DNA of 44,042 bases from a virus, in the IMG/VR virus record IMGVR_UViG_3300009136_000012, positions 1 through 44,042 of that record; one strand, given 5' to 3'. The translations under genes and the position numbers were made by a program. The notes under the pieces were generated by a model, which did no database searches, was not told the DNA's origin, and saw nothing but the letters and a program-made list of their open reading frames with translations. Below are positions 29,863 through 37,486 of the stretch, one piece after another (position 1 is the stretch's first letter; the number at the start of each line of letters is the position of its first letter).

Positions 29863-30062
29863 TGATCAGATCTCTTTATCTTCATTTTGCATAGCTCGCC
29901 GATCCGCTGATAATGCTCTTTGACCATAATTCTCAATCGATCGCATTGTTTTTGAGACGCATCTAATCTTATTTTTAACATGTCATTTTCTTCTGACAGA
30001 AATTTGTTGTCAGTTTCAAACGCTATGCAGCATTTTTTATAGTCTATTTCATCGACTCCCAT
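29859..30062 (-). CDS. Small coiled-coil protein, first gene of the accessory island
   Basis: The 67-residue protein is predicted to be one long amphipathic helix (about 12-60, heptads of Leu/Ile/Met). It is the first gene after the intergenic control region 30063-30259 and is coupled by ATGA to the next gene. The function is unknown. Confidence 0.5.
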   Translation of the reverse strand: MGVDEIDYKKCCIAFETDNKFLSEENDMLKIRLDASQKQCDRLRIMVKEHYQRIGELCKMKIKRSDQ

Positions 30063-30103
30063 TGTTTAATCCTCGATGTTTTCAATCAGTAGTTTTGCGC
30101 TAT

Positions 30104-30132
30104 ATATTGCGTGAATATATCACGATAGTCAA
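30104..30132 (-). promoter_or_regulatory. Possible island promoter with palindromic operator
   Basis: On the minus strand, TTGACT (30127-30132) is followed by a 17-bp spacer and a poor -10 (CAATAT, 30104-30109). The spacer holds CGTGA / TCACG arms (30110-30124) that could bind a small HTH repressor. The -35 is good and the -10 weak, so repression or activation may decide expression of the accessory island. Confidence 0.4.
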
Positions 30133-30154
30133 GCGTGCAGCGTTGTTTTATAAT
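30126..30154 (+). promoter_or_regulatory. Possible rightward promoter for a short RNA
   Basis: TAGTCA (30126-30131), a 17-bp spacer and a perfect TATAAT (30149-30154) read rightwards, against the surrounding genes. No protein-coding frame follows. The downstream 100 bases are packed with inverted repeats, which suggests a small structured RNA. The -35 is only 4/6. Confidence 0.4.
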
Positions 30155-30160
30155 CTCAAA

Positions 30161-30264
30161 TATGGAAGTGACCGTCAGTACTCACGGTTACAAAATCGGT
30201 CCGACAAGTGAGTTATCGGACTAAAAAAGAGTGGTAACCCGAAAGGCTAGCCTCTAGGGTTAAC
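30161..30264 (+). ncRNA. Candidate structured small RNA
   Basis: Three successive inverted repeats follow the rightward TATAAT: 30168-30191 (arms GTGACCGT / ACGGTTAC around AGTACT), 30199-30221 (arms GTCCGA / TCGGAC) and 30233-30264 (arms GGTAACCC / GGGTTAAC with AGGCTAGCCT inside), with an A-rich linker. It would run antisense to the 3' end of the MuF-like gene. No known RNA family is recognised. Confidence 0.3.
30222..30264 (-). terminator. Possible terminator after the packaging/portal genes
   Basis: On the minus strand, UAACCC / GGGUUA arms enclose an AGGC/GCCU inner stem and are followed, after about six bases, by CUCUUUUUU. The stem overlaps the stop codon of the MuF-like gene. The gap before the U-run makes it a weak intrinsic terminator. 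Confidence 0.45.
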
Positions 30265-31165
30265 TAAAGAATGTTTCGCCTTGAGAAATGAGTCTTTGTT
30301 GCGCTTGAGTATCGACAATATCGCCGTTTTCATCGGTACGAGCTGAACGAATAGAGCAATAGCAATTGATGCGATTAGAATTTGAATTCCACCATCGACG
30401 TTGAGCCTCCGGTGAATATGAATGCCCATGCCTTTGAGCGTGCCAACGTCTAGTAGTTGGCAATAATGCGGATATATGAACGATTGTTAATAGTTGACCA
30501 CTACCGATATAAAATTCAGTCAAATCGAGCCGCGCGTTATTGTATGCGCGATTAATTTCGGTTCTGACAATTCGCTCCGATGCTGATCGCGCAACTTCAA
30601 AGCGGCGAACTATTTGTCGTCTGATAGCTGATCGACTTAAACCGCTATCTATGCCGTTTTGAATAACCTGAAAAACTTGATTGCTGGTTGTTCTCGCTAA
30701 ATTTTGAATTAATCGATAATTATTTGCCTGTAGTGTTGCCAGCGCTTCGAGATAAAAAGGACTGGTAATCAATGCCTCATTTGTTATCAATCCCGCTTCG
30801 GCTGCGAGAACAACCCATATCCAGTTATTCTCTTGAAAAACGCCGCTGCGAAATGCGATCTCGTCATAGTCTTTAAAATACCATGCGAACGGCATAAACT
30901 CAGTTTCAGTTTGCAATTCTTGATCGAGCACTCGCTGAATCGCTGAATATTCTGGCCCGTCATCATATCGATAAAACTTTGCGTTAACTTGGATTTCATC
31001 AACGCTTATGATCCAGACATCTGACCACATTGCTAAAATTCTTTTTTCAGCAATTTTTAAACGGCGGTTATTATCTCGATTAGCTCGTTGACGATTGCCC
31101 GCTTGATTGGTTGGATCGCGCTTTGATCTATTCGTTTTCAGCAACGGTTTCGTCCTCATCGTCAT
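30260..31165 (-). CDS. MuF-like minor head protein
   Basis: The protein has 301 residues. The N-terminal half is basic and helical, and the C-terminal half carries a Mu gpF/SPP1 gp7-type segment (SASERIVRTEINRAYNNARLD, about 190-212). It ends in RWHAQRHGHSYSPEAQRRW and a Cys/Arg-rich tail like CYCSIRSAR (family C..CRC). These proteins sit on the portal and are packaged or ejected with DNA. The gene overlaps the portal gene by 38 bp. Confidence 0.82.
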   Translation of the reverse strand: MTMRTKPLLKTNRSKRDPTNQAGNRQRANRDNNRRLKIAEKRILAMWSDVWIISVDEIQVNAKFYRYDDGPEYSAIQRVLDQELQTETEFMPFAWYFKDYDEIAFRSGVFQENNWIWVVLAAEAGLITNEALITSPFYLEALATLQANNYRLIQNLARTTSNQVFQVIQNGIDSGLSRSAIRRQIVRRFEVARSASERIVRTEINRAYNNARLDLTEFYIGSGQLLTIVHISALLPTTRRWHAQRHGHSYSPEAQRRWWNSNSNRINCYCSIRSARTDENGDIVDTQAQQRLISQGETFFS

Positions 31166-32516
31166 CAGTCACGCGCTCGCTAGGCATAGCGAATGTTTCA
31201 GGCTCAAATCCGGACGATAGTCTAATTTCATCTTCTGCAAATATCGGCGCGGTTCCTGATCGAAATGCTTTTTCGTTAATGATCGCCATTTTTTCACCAA
31301 GCGCCAGCTTTTCAGTATCACTTGAGGCCGTCATGTCATCCCAAACAACCTCATATTCAGAATTTTCTAGCACGCCATATCGGATAAACCAATCTAAAAC
31401 GTCATTGACTAATTCAGTTAAAAAGTTCTCACGCCGCGATTGAATCATTACCATTGTTGATTTGTTGTCTTTGTCGCCTGCTAGTACGCCTGTTTGAACG
31501 CCTCGAAGTTCATTTGTTGATATCCCAGATCCCGCGCTTATGTTTTGCCATGAGTTTTCTGCGAATTCTTTCGGATTGTCTAATGAGATATTCGGATAAA
31601 TAAAATCTAATCCTTTTGAGACAAATTTCTTTTGCCATTTTCCTAAAAACGCGTCGATCTTTTCTTCTAGTTCTTCTTGAGCTGCGGTAGTTTCAGGCGT
31701 TTTGAAACCGTCTTCCGCTTTAATGACCGGCGCGCTTCGTGTGTTTTGATAGAAACCTTCGCCGCCCGCGCCGCTTATTTTTCGCAAATCAAGCAAGTCG
31801 TTATAGATATTTTCTAATGCGCTGATCCCATAAATCGACCCATCGTCGGCACCTTCTGCGGCAATAATTACGCGCGATGGATGAATTTTAAAACTATTAT
31901 TTTCGTTCTCGTTACGCTCGCCGTCGGTCAAACCTGTAAATTCGTACATCATAGGCTGACCATAATTTTCATCGCCGAGCTTTTGATTCGTTTGTGAAAC
32001 TTGTAATTGTCCCTCATAAATTGGTTTCAAATTACGCACTGAGCCAATGCCAGCAAGCATTTCAACCGGCTCCTCGGGTCGCTTATTATCAGCAACTTCG
32101 ACAAATAAACCCGCGTAACGCCCGACGCGTTGTCTCTTATCCAATCCTTTTAATCGATTCCATAGCTTTGTTTGATTTATTAATAGTTCGAGTTCTTTTT
32201 GAAAACGATCGCTTGCTTCGATGATTGGAGGCGTTAACCACGATAACGACGGAGGCTTATCGACTACAGCGGCCGCGACACCAAACCGGCGATACATGTT
32301 CCAGAAATTACTAAATTGAAGCGTGTCAGGATAGCCGAAATCACAATATACGTTATGCAAAGTATCTGCGTTATCATAGCCGCCGCTCATTGTAGTGACT
32401 AGCCCTGAGCGCCCTGCGATTGTTGAAATGTTAGTTAATAATTCTTTTAATTCAGAATGATAATTTGCTTTTAATTTTGCTTCTTTTTCATTGTTTGAAA
32501 ATCCGAACATAATCAC
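31128..32516 (-). CDS. Portal protein (DUF1073 family)
   Basis: The 462-residue protein shows FWNMYRRFGVAAAVVDKPP, WNRLKGLDKRQRVGRYAGLFV (about 115-140), KIHPSRVIIAAEG and YNDLLDLRKISGAGGEGFY. This is the pattern of DUF1073 portals found in siphophages of Gram-negative bacteria. The dodecameric portal forms the packaging vertex. Automated pipelines sometimes label this family as anti-CBASS Acb1 because of a fused domain in relatives; no such domain is visible at this length. Confidence 0.88.
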   Translation of the reverse strand: MIMFGFSNNEKEAKLKANYHSELKELLTNISTIAGRSGLVTTMSGGYDNADTLHNVYCDFGYPDTLQFSNFWNMYRRFGVAAAVVDKPPSLSWLTPPIIEASDRFQKELELLINQTKLWNRLKGLDKRQRVGRYAGLFVEVADNKRPEEPVEMLAGIGSVRNLKPIYEGQLQVSQTNQKLGDENYGQPMMYEFTGLTDGERNENENNSFKIHPSRVIIAAEGADDGSIYGISALENIYNDLLDLRKISGAGGEGFYQNTRSAPVIKAEDGFKTPETTAAQEELEEKIDAFLGKWQKKFVSKGLDFIYPNISLDNPKEFAENSWQNISAGSGISTNELRGVQTGVLAGDKDNKSTMVMIQSRRENFLTELVNDVLDWFIRYGVLENSEYEVVWDDMTASSDTEKLALGEKMAIINEKAFRSGTAPIFAEDEIRLSSGFEPETFAMPSERVTDDDEDETVAENE

Positions 32517-32528
32517 GTCCTCGCGACG

Positions 32529-34097
32529 TTAGAATATTGAGCCGTATGCTTCTTCTTGCTTCGGCGTTACAAATGACATTATAAACCCGTCGGCGTGATC
32601 TGGCGAATCAATGCCGCGCGCCTTCATTTCCTTTTTGCCTTCAACTTGAACTTTACCATTTTTATAAAATAATAGTGGAGAGCATAGCTCGCTAATTAAA
32701 ACTTCTAAATGTGCGACATCTGATTTTATGCTGATCAATTCATGTTCTGGATATTTTTTGCCGTTTGTTATTGCTAAGAATGTTTTTCTCAATCGCTCTC
32801 GAACTTCCCACCAACCTTGAGCGCGCGCATTTAAAAAGAAGTCTTTGTTTAACCTTTCTTCTCCTTTTGCGCCTGAAATTATTACATGATCCGGATCGAC
32901 AACACCGCCGCCACTATTCCAACCGGTCACCGGAAAAGGTATTTTCTTGATGTGTTTTATTGCTGTTTTGAAACCTGATCCTACACCTACACTATCGAAT
33001 ATTAATAAATCAGCATTGTGATCGATGCCTGTTTTTGTAGCGTGACCTGCTGAATAATCGTGGTCGCCTTTACAATTCCAACTATCACATAAAAATACTA
33101 TTGACCCTTTTCTGCCTGTTAATGAGTCTTTATCGCCGCCCTCGTCCGATACATCATTTCCGAATTGCGTTATTCCTGTTCCTGTAAATTCTAGTTTTTC
33201 ATGCGCATCAATCGCAGCTCTTACCCATTCAGGACGGATCATGATCCCTTGCACTGCTGATAAATAATCTCGATCAACTTCTTGACTAAATATAGCTAAT
33301 ATCCCTTTATCCTCGGCCGATGCACGTCTTTTGTCATACCATTCTTGAGATTTTCTAGGATCATCACGCCAATCAAAAACAAAATTATCTTGACCCTTAT
33401 TTGATTTAGCGATTTTATGAAATAAGTTAATTCCATTGACTGAGCTAATTAATATTTGCGTATTAGTATTATCACCAAGCGACGCGCTCAGCTTTTCTTG
33501 TTTTTCACAATGCGCGAATTCATCTACAAAATATATTGCCTTTCGACCGCCGCGCCCGATGTTATTGCCCGCTTCGCCTGTGATCGTGTTTCCGTTATCA
33601 TGATTAATTATTTTCATGTATCCAAAATTATAATTATCAGGCAAGAAAACTTTTGGCAATGATCGAATTTTAGATCGTATCTTTTCAAAGATAGAATCGG
33701 GATCGCCTAATCGATCGACTAGCATTTCTTTACGTGAACCCCAACCTATTGAAAAGCCCGGCACGAATAACCAACACCAAACGCTGAACGCCGTTGATAC
33801 TTCTGTGATCCCTGCATCGCGGCATTTTTCAACTGTGCCATCTTTTTTATTGGGGATCCTATCGAGATGTAGCCAATTGACATAATCGACTTGTTTAGGA
33901 AATAAAACGAAAGGTAATGTGCTCGGACGATCATCAACGGCGTTGCGCGGATCATAAGTCACCATCCAATCACTGATAAATGCGACCGGATTATTTTTAT
34001 AATATTCTTTAGCGCAAAGCACCAAATAGGGATCGTCATTGAGCTTATTTAGTCGATCTATTCGCTTTTTGAATTCAGCGACATAATCACTAATCAT
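32529..34097 (-). CDS. terL: Terminase large subunit
   Basis: This 522-residue packaging motor combines an ATPase and a headful or cos nuclease. A deviant Walker A is CRDAGITEVSTAF (92-104), and Walker B is AIYFVDEFAH (187-196, Asp192/Glu193). The nuclease domain has FLCDSWNCKGDHDYSAG, LLIFDSVGVGSGF and the closing SPDHADGF near the C-terminus, supplying the acidic metal ligands. Its start overlaps the small terminase by 8 bp. Confidence 0.93.
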   Translation of the reverse strand: MISDYVAEFKKRIDRLNKLNDDPYLVLCAKEYYKNNPVAFISDWMVTYDPRNAVDDRPSTLPFVLFPKQVDYVNWLHLDRIPNKKDGTVEKCRDAGITEVSTAFSVWCWLFVPGFSIGWGSRKEMLVDRLGDPDSIFEKIRSKIRSLPKVFLPDNYNFGYMKIINHDNGNTITGEAGNNIGRGGRKAIYFVDEFAHCEKQEKLSASLGDNTNTQILISSVNGINLFHKIAKSNKGQDNFVFDWRDDPRKSQEWYDKRRASAEDKGILAIFSQEVDRDYLSAVQGIMIRPEWVRAAIDAHEKLEFTGTGITQFGNDVSDEGGDKDSLTGRKGSIVFLCDSWNCKGDHDYSAGHATKTGIDHNADLLIFDSVGVGSGFKTAIKHIKKIPFPVTGWNSGGGVVDPDHVIISGAKGEERLNKDFFLNARAQGWWEVRERLRKTFLAITNGKKYPEHELISIKSDVAHLEVLISELCSPLLFYKNGKVQVEGKKEMKARGIDSPDHADGFIMSFVTPKQEEAYGSIF

Positions 34098-34503
34098 TCT
34101 CTTTGATAGCGTCCAAGTAATGTTGGGATGCTTCTTTGGGTGTTATTCCGTCAGGGAGTTTAAGATCAATCTTCGTTTCGTGAACAAGTACGTCAGTTTC
34201 ACGCCATCCCGCCTGAGTTTTTAAGTAGAATATCATCGCGGCTGTATTGCCATCCTTAGCAGATTTTATCAAATTGCCCGCTATTGTTGCGATCGCTTTG
34301 GCTTTTCCATTTTTATAGGCGAAAGAAACGCGTTCGTCTCGATCACGTATTGCTTTAAATGTTACGTGTGAGATACCCAGATAATCAGCTATTTGAGTGG
34401 TATTTAAAACGGCTGATAGTGTTTGAACTTCTTGAACTTGTTTATCAGTTAGCTCTACAGGCGGTCGACCTTCTTTAGGTTTATCTTTATTTAAATCAGG
34501 CAT
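34090..34503 (-). CDS. terS: Terminase small subunit
   Basis: The protein has 137 residues from the ATG at 34503, preferred because AGGTG lies 6 nt before it. Residues 10-60, with GRPPVELTDKQVQEVQTL and TTQIADYLGISHVTFKAI, form the DNA-binding HTH that recognises the packaging site. The following helices assemble the ring. It overlaps the end of the second Mom-like gene by 8 bp and the large terminase by 8 bp. Confidence 0.88.
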   Translation of the reverse strand: MPDLNKDKPKEGRPPVELTDKQVQEVQTLSAVLNTTQIADYLGISHVTFKAIRDRDERVSFAYKNGKAKAIATIAGNLIKSAKDGNTAAMIFYLKTQAGWRETDVLVHETKIDLKLPDGITPKEASQHYLDAIKEND

Positions 34504-35320
34504 CATTATCACCTGTGGTTTGGAGCGTGTTGGTCGGAGTTGCACCGCCGCTTTCTAACTGGTCGTTAGACTCGCCTACTTGAACACGCCTTCTGGACTC
34601 TAAACTAACCTTCTCCCCTTTATACATTCCAGCACCCTTTTTGTCTATATCCGTGAAAGGTAATATAGGAACGGTCAACTTAGTTTTATAAGATTTATCT
34701 ATAAAATAAATGTATTTTAATTGAAAGCCGATTGTTTTTTTCCAAGTTTTCCATTCTTTAACAATCATCAGGTGATGGGCTTGAATTGTATGAACCACCT
34801 CATTTGTTTTTGGATTAATCCTTAAGGCTTCACTTTCTCTAATACCAACTAAATAGAACCCACTCGCTCTGTAAATGGTTCCGTCACCGCATTGCGTTCC
34901 ATCACTGAAGCTAATCACCCATTTTATCTGTGGATAACTTTTGCGTATTAATCTCATACAGACGCCAATCGCTCTTGATTCGCTAAACTTTGGCAATACG
35001 TCAGTAAATGCCATTCGATTTAATTCTATAAAATCATTAAATAGCGTTCCAGAAACTAAGTTTACAGTTCCTTTCTTGTTTATGCTCGGTCCGAATTGTA
35101 AGACACCTTCAAGCTTATTATTTAGAAAGACACCGAAGTGAAGTTGACTATTGGGCACAACTTTACCGCTATAATGGGTTCGCTTGACAAAGGCGTTAGC
35201 TGTGCGTGAGTTGATAGGCTTAATGAATAGGTCTTTAGCTGTCGGATTGGTGGAAGCGTCAGGGATCAAACCTGATAAAGCGCTCAACTCGCCGCCCCCA
35301 TATTTTCGTCGTCTAGCCAT
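34496..35320 (-). CDS. Mom-like DNA hypermodification acyltransferase (copy 2)
   Basis: The 274-residue protein has family landmarks RTHYSGKVVPNSQLHFGVFL (47-66, near-terminal HY and FGVF), ELNRMAF (99-105) and SDGTQCGDGTIYRASGF (139-155). This arrangement is characteristic of Mom-related GNAT-fold proteins, which attach a carbamoylmethyl-type group to adenine N6 in Mu. The C-terminal 60 residues are basic and low in complexity. It is coupled to another Mom-like gene upstream and to terS downstream, so DNA could be modified at or just before packaging. The exact base product is unknown. Confidence 0.82.
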   Translation of the reverse strand: MARRRKYGGGELSALSGLIPDASTNPTAKDLFIKPINSRTANAFVKRTHYSGKVVPNSQLHFGVFLNNKLEGVLQFGPSINKKGTVNLVSGTLFNDFIELNRMAFTDVLPKFSESRAIGVCMRLIRKSYPQIKWVISFSDGTQCGDGTIYRASGFYLVGIRESEALRINPKTNEVVHTIQAHHLMIVKEWKTWKKTIGFQLKYIYFIDKSYKTKLTVPILPFTDIDKKGAGMYKGEKVSLESRRRVQVGESNDQLESGGATPTNTLQTTGDNDA

Positions 35321-36000
35321 TCTTGATTGAGCCGGTATTTTGCGCTTTCTTTTGGATAAGGCAAAGATATTTTTTCTAATCGCTTTCTAATCTTTTTGCT
35401 GATCGGATAAGCGTAATTGTATCTCCAACTTTTTAGGATCTTGCCTTGACCAAATAATTCCTCTCCAATTTCCTGTTTTGTTTTGCCTTTGGCTGATATG
35501 CGGCCAAACCTCAAAGCGCCTGATATGTTTTTATAACTCCCATCATTGCACAAGTAGAAATCATTGCAGGGTTCACGGCCGAAATATGCCCATGCCGATG
35601 ACTGATAAACGAATCCGCAGTCATTTTTACATCCACCCGCATGAGTGAACACCAATAAAACACCCATAATTTTTATCTGTTTCATTACTAATGAAAGAAC
35701 GTAGCTTTCAACATTGTGACCCAAATCGTCAGAAATCCACATTCGAACCATTTCAAGAAAGCGATTTTTATCCAAATGTAAGCCGGTATGTTTTAGGATT
35801 TTTTGTTTCGTTGTCGCAGCATATCCGAACGATAAAACTCCGAGGCATTTTTTCTGATAAAACACTCCAAAGTTAACAGCCGCTCCACTGGGGAACGTCT
35901 TCATATAATGATTTTCAATAATTAGCCTTTTTGCATAATGTGTCTTGATTGGTCTAACTGTCACACCTTTTAATTGTGGATTACTGCTTTTGTTAATCAT
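35284..36000 (-). CDS. Mom-like DNA hypermodification acyltransferase (copy 1)
   Basis: The 238-residue protein shows the same order of landmarks as the next gene: ENHYMKTFPSGAAVNFGVFY (29-48), LGVLSFG, EMVRMWISDD (83-92) and HAGGCKNDCGFVYQSSAW (120-137). The sequences have diverged strongly, so they are old paralogues with possibly different substrates or a heteromeric role. Extra Cys residues (C124, C128, C145, C151) could bind metal. It overlaps the ParB-like gene by 8 bp and copy 2 by 37 bp. Confidence 0.76.
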   Translation of the reverse strand: MINKSSNPQLKGVTVRPIKTHYAKRLIIENHYMKTFPSGAAVNFGVFYQKKCLGVLSFGYAATTKQKILKHTGLHLDKNRFLEMVRMWISDDLGHNVESYVLSLVMKQIKIMGVLLVFTHAGGCKNDCGFVYQSSAWAYFGREPCNDFYLCNDGSYKNISGALRFGRISAKGKTKQEIGEELFGQGKILKSWRYNYAYPISKKIRKRLEKISLPYPKESAKYRLNQEWLDDENMGAAS

Positions 36001-36613
36001 CCAAAGCTCCAGACAGCCATTTTTCGCATATATAAGTCAAGGCATTGCCATTTGAGTTATCGTTTAACCCTGTGTCAATTAGCGGATTTGTCCTCGCCTT
36101 GGTCATAGCGTCCTCTATAATTTGGGCTTGTTCGTCATGTAATGTGAATGTTTTCTGCTGAAAAGGATTACGGTCACCATCTGGTAGATCGGGCAATTCT
36201 GCGTCTATATCTAAAAGCTTTTGTATAACGTCGTCTTCAAAGCCCAATAAATCTAAATCAAAATTCATCTCCTGCAATGTTTCTATTTCTAATCGAAGTG
36301 AATCAATATCCCAACCAGCATTAAGGGCTAATTGATTATCAGCGATAATATAAGCTTTTTTTTGAGATTCGGTTAAACCCTCTAATATGATACAAGGCAC
36401 ATCATTGATATTTAATTTTTTAGCGGCTTGAATTCGACCATGACCGGCTATTATGCCGCCTTGCTCGTCGATTAATATAGGATTCGTGAAGCCGAATTCT
36501 TTAATAGAGCTGGCTATTTGATTGATCTGATCGTCGCTATGCGTTCTTGAATTATTAACATAGGGGATTAAATCATTGATTGATCTTGTCTGATATTCGT
36601 AATTTTTATCCAT
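35993..36613 (-). CDS. ParB/Srx N-terminal-like domain protein of the modification operon
   Basis: The protein has 206 residues. NDLIPYVNNSRTHSDDQINQ, IKEFGFTNPILIDEQGGI and GHGRIQAAKKL (57-67) are ParB-like nuclease-domain motifs (GHxR loop), followed by VPCIILEGLTESQKKAYIIA and DNQLALNAGWD, the version common in phages beside DNA methylases and terminases. It lacks the HTH and dimer domain of true chromosome ParB. Coupling to two Mom-like genes suggests a role in DNA or nucleotide handling for modification. Confidence 0.85.
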   Translation of the reverse strand: MDKNYEYQTRSINDLIPYVNNSRTHSDDQINQIASSIKEFGFTNPILIDEQGGIIAGHGRIQAAKKLNINDVPCIILEGLTESQKKAYIIADNQLALNAGWDIDSLRLEIETLQEMNFDLDLLGFEDDVIQKLLDIDAELPDLPDGDRNPFQQKTFTLHDEQAQIIEDAMTKARTNPLIDTGLNDNSNGNALTYICEKWLSGALDD

Positions 36614-36634
36614 TTATTCATCCAGTTCATTTGA

Positions 36635-36904
36635 TTAACTTCTTGTCGGCACATAACAACGTTCAAAAACAACCTCTGATATATCGCCCGTGAGCGTTGC
36701 TTTAATCATACATTCAATAGGCACAAAAGTATTAAACACCGCATCGGCATTAGTCGCGGTCGCGGATGGGATCGCCACATATCCACTGCCTTTAATCGAC
36801 ATTTCCAAAATCATTGTTCCAGCTCCAGCGCTTTCACATAAAAACGTCCAGTAGCCTGTGCCGAATTCTTGCGCGACGGTTGTTAATAGTGGAGAGGTAG
36901 CCAT
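36635..36904 (-). CDS. Small beta-rich structural protein
   Basis: The 89-residue protein is Thr/Ala/Gly-rich, with alternating strands (WTFLCESAGAGTMILEMSI, VVFERCYVP). It resembles small capsid or fibre decoration domains. It lies between an unknown gene of the SGNH cluster and the ParB-like gene. The role is not proven. Confidence 0.5.
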   Translation of the reverse strand: MATSPLLTTVAQEFGTGYWTFLCESAGAGTMILEMSIKGSGYVAIPSATATNADAVFNTFVPIECMIKATLTGDISEVVFERCYVPTRS

Positions 36905-36907
36905 ATC

Positions 36908-37483
36908 TTAAGCCCTTTCGTTTCTTTGTTTAATTAATTGTTGTCGAATTATCTTTTGTTTTTCAATTTTCTCTAGTCTAGCAATTTTGCTCTTTGCTGC
37001 TAACTCAACGCATCTAGCCTGATTTATTTTTTTATTGTACTCAAATAATTCATCTTCTGTCATTTTTCTAGATTTCATTCCTGAACAATGGAAACTATCG
37101 CAAACGCTAATCGGCGCTAGTTTTTCCATTTTCGATTTTAATTCGGGGCATGATGCTTTTGCGTCGATTTCGCATTGAGCTAGAAAAGACTCCTCTTCAA
37201 CTTCGAATATGACGATCATTCCCTCGGGAGAATCTTTTAGCGCTTTCATACAAAGCGTTTCAAATTCTTTTGCAGTACTCGCGACAAATGCTTTGGTTTG
37301 ATCAAATGGTACGAGCGTCGGCCATACACCGCAGGGAGTGCCATGATTTATCTCGTTGTCTATTTCATTCTTAAAAGGCTGCAAATAATTCGCTTGTGCG
37401 ATAATATCAAAAGCTTCTTTTAGATCTTCGTGATCGGTATCGAGCGCGCCTGCGTAACCTATTTTTTTTGCTGGTATTAACAT
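36908..37483 (-). CDS. Unknown protein of the SGNH cluster
   Basis: The protein has 191 residues: a mixed alpha/beta first part and a basic helical C-terminus (about 145-191, rich in Lys/Arg/Gln). Several Cys occur (VCDSFHCSGMKSRKM). It is packed 3 bp after the SGNH gene. No family is recognised; it may be a virion or chaperone protein for the esterase. Confidence 0.5.
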   Translation of the reverse strand: MLIPAKKIGYAGALDTDHEDLKEAFDIIAQANYLQPFKNEIDNEINHGTPCGVWPTLVPFDQTKAFVASTAKEFETLCMKALKDSPEGMIVIFEVEEESFLAQCEIDAKASCPELKSKMEKLAPISVCDSFHCSGMKSRKMTEDELFEYNKKINQARCVELAAKSKIARLEKIEKQKIIRQQLIKQRNERA

Positions 37484-37486
37484 AAT

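Noticed and set aside
30161-30264. tRNA or group I intron fragment
   Set aside because: Stem lengths and the missing T-loop and intron-core motifs do not fit either.
31128-32516. Anti-CBASS Acb1 activity of the portal gene
   Set aside because: The label follows DUF1073 relatives with an extra domain; the visible motifs are those of a portal, and no fused nuclease domain is apparent.
35993-36613. Chromosome-type ParB partner of ParA
   Set aside because: It lacks HTH and dimer domains, lies about 6 kb from parA on the other strand and is locked into the Mom-like/terminase operon.
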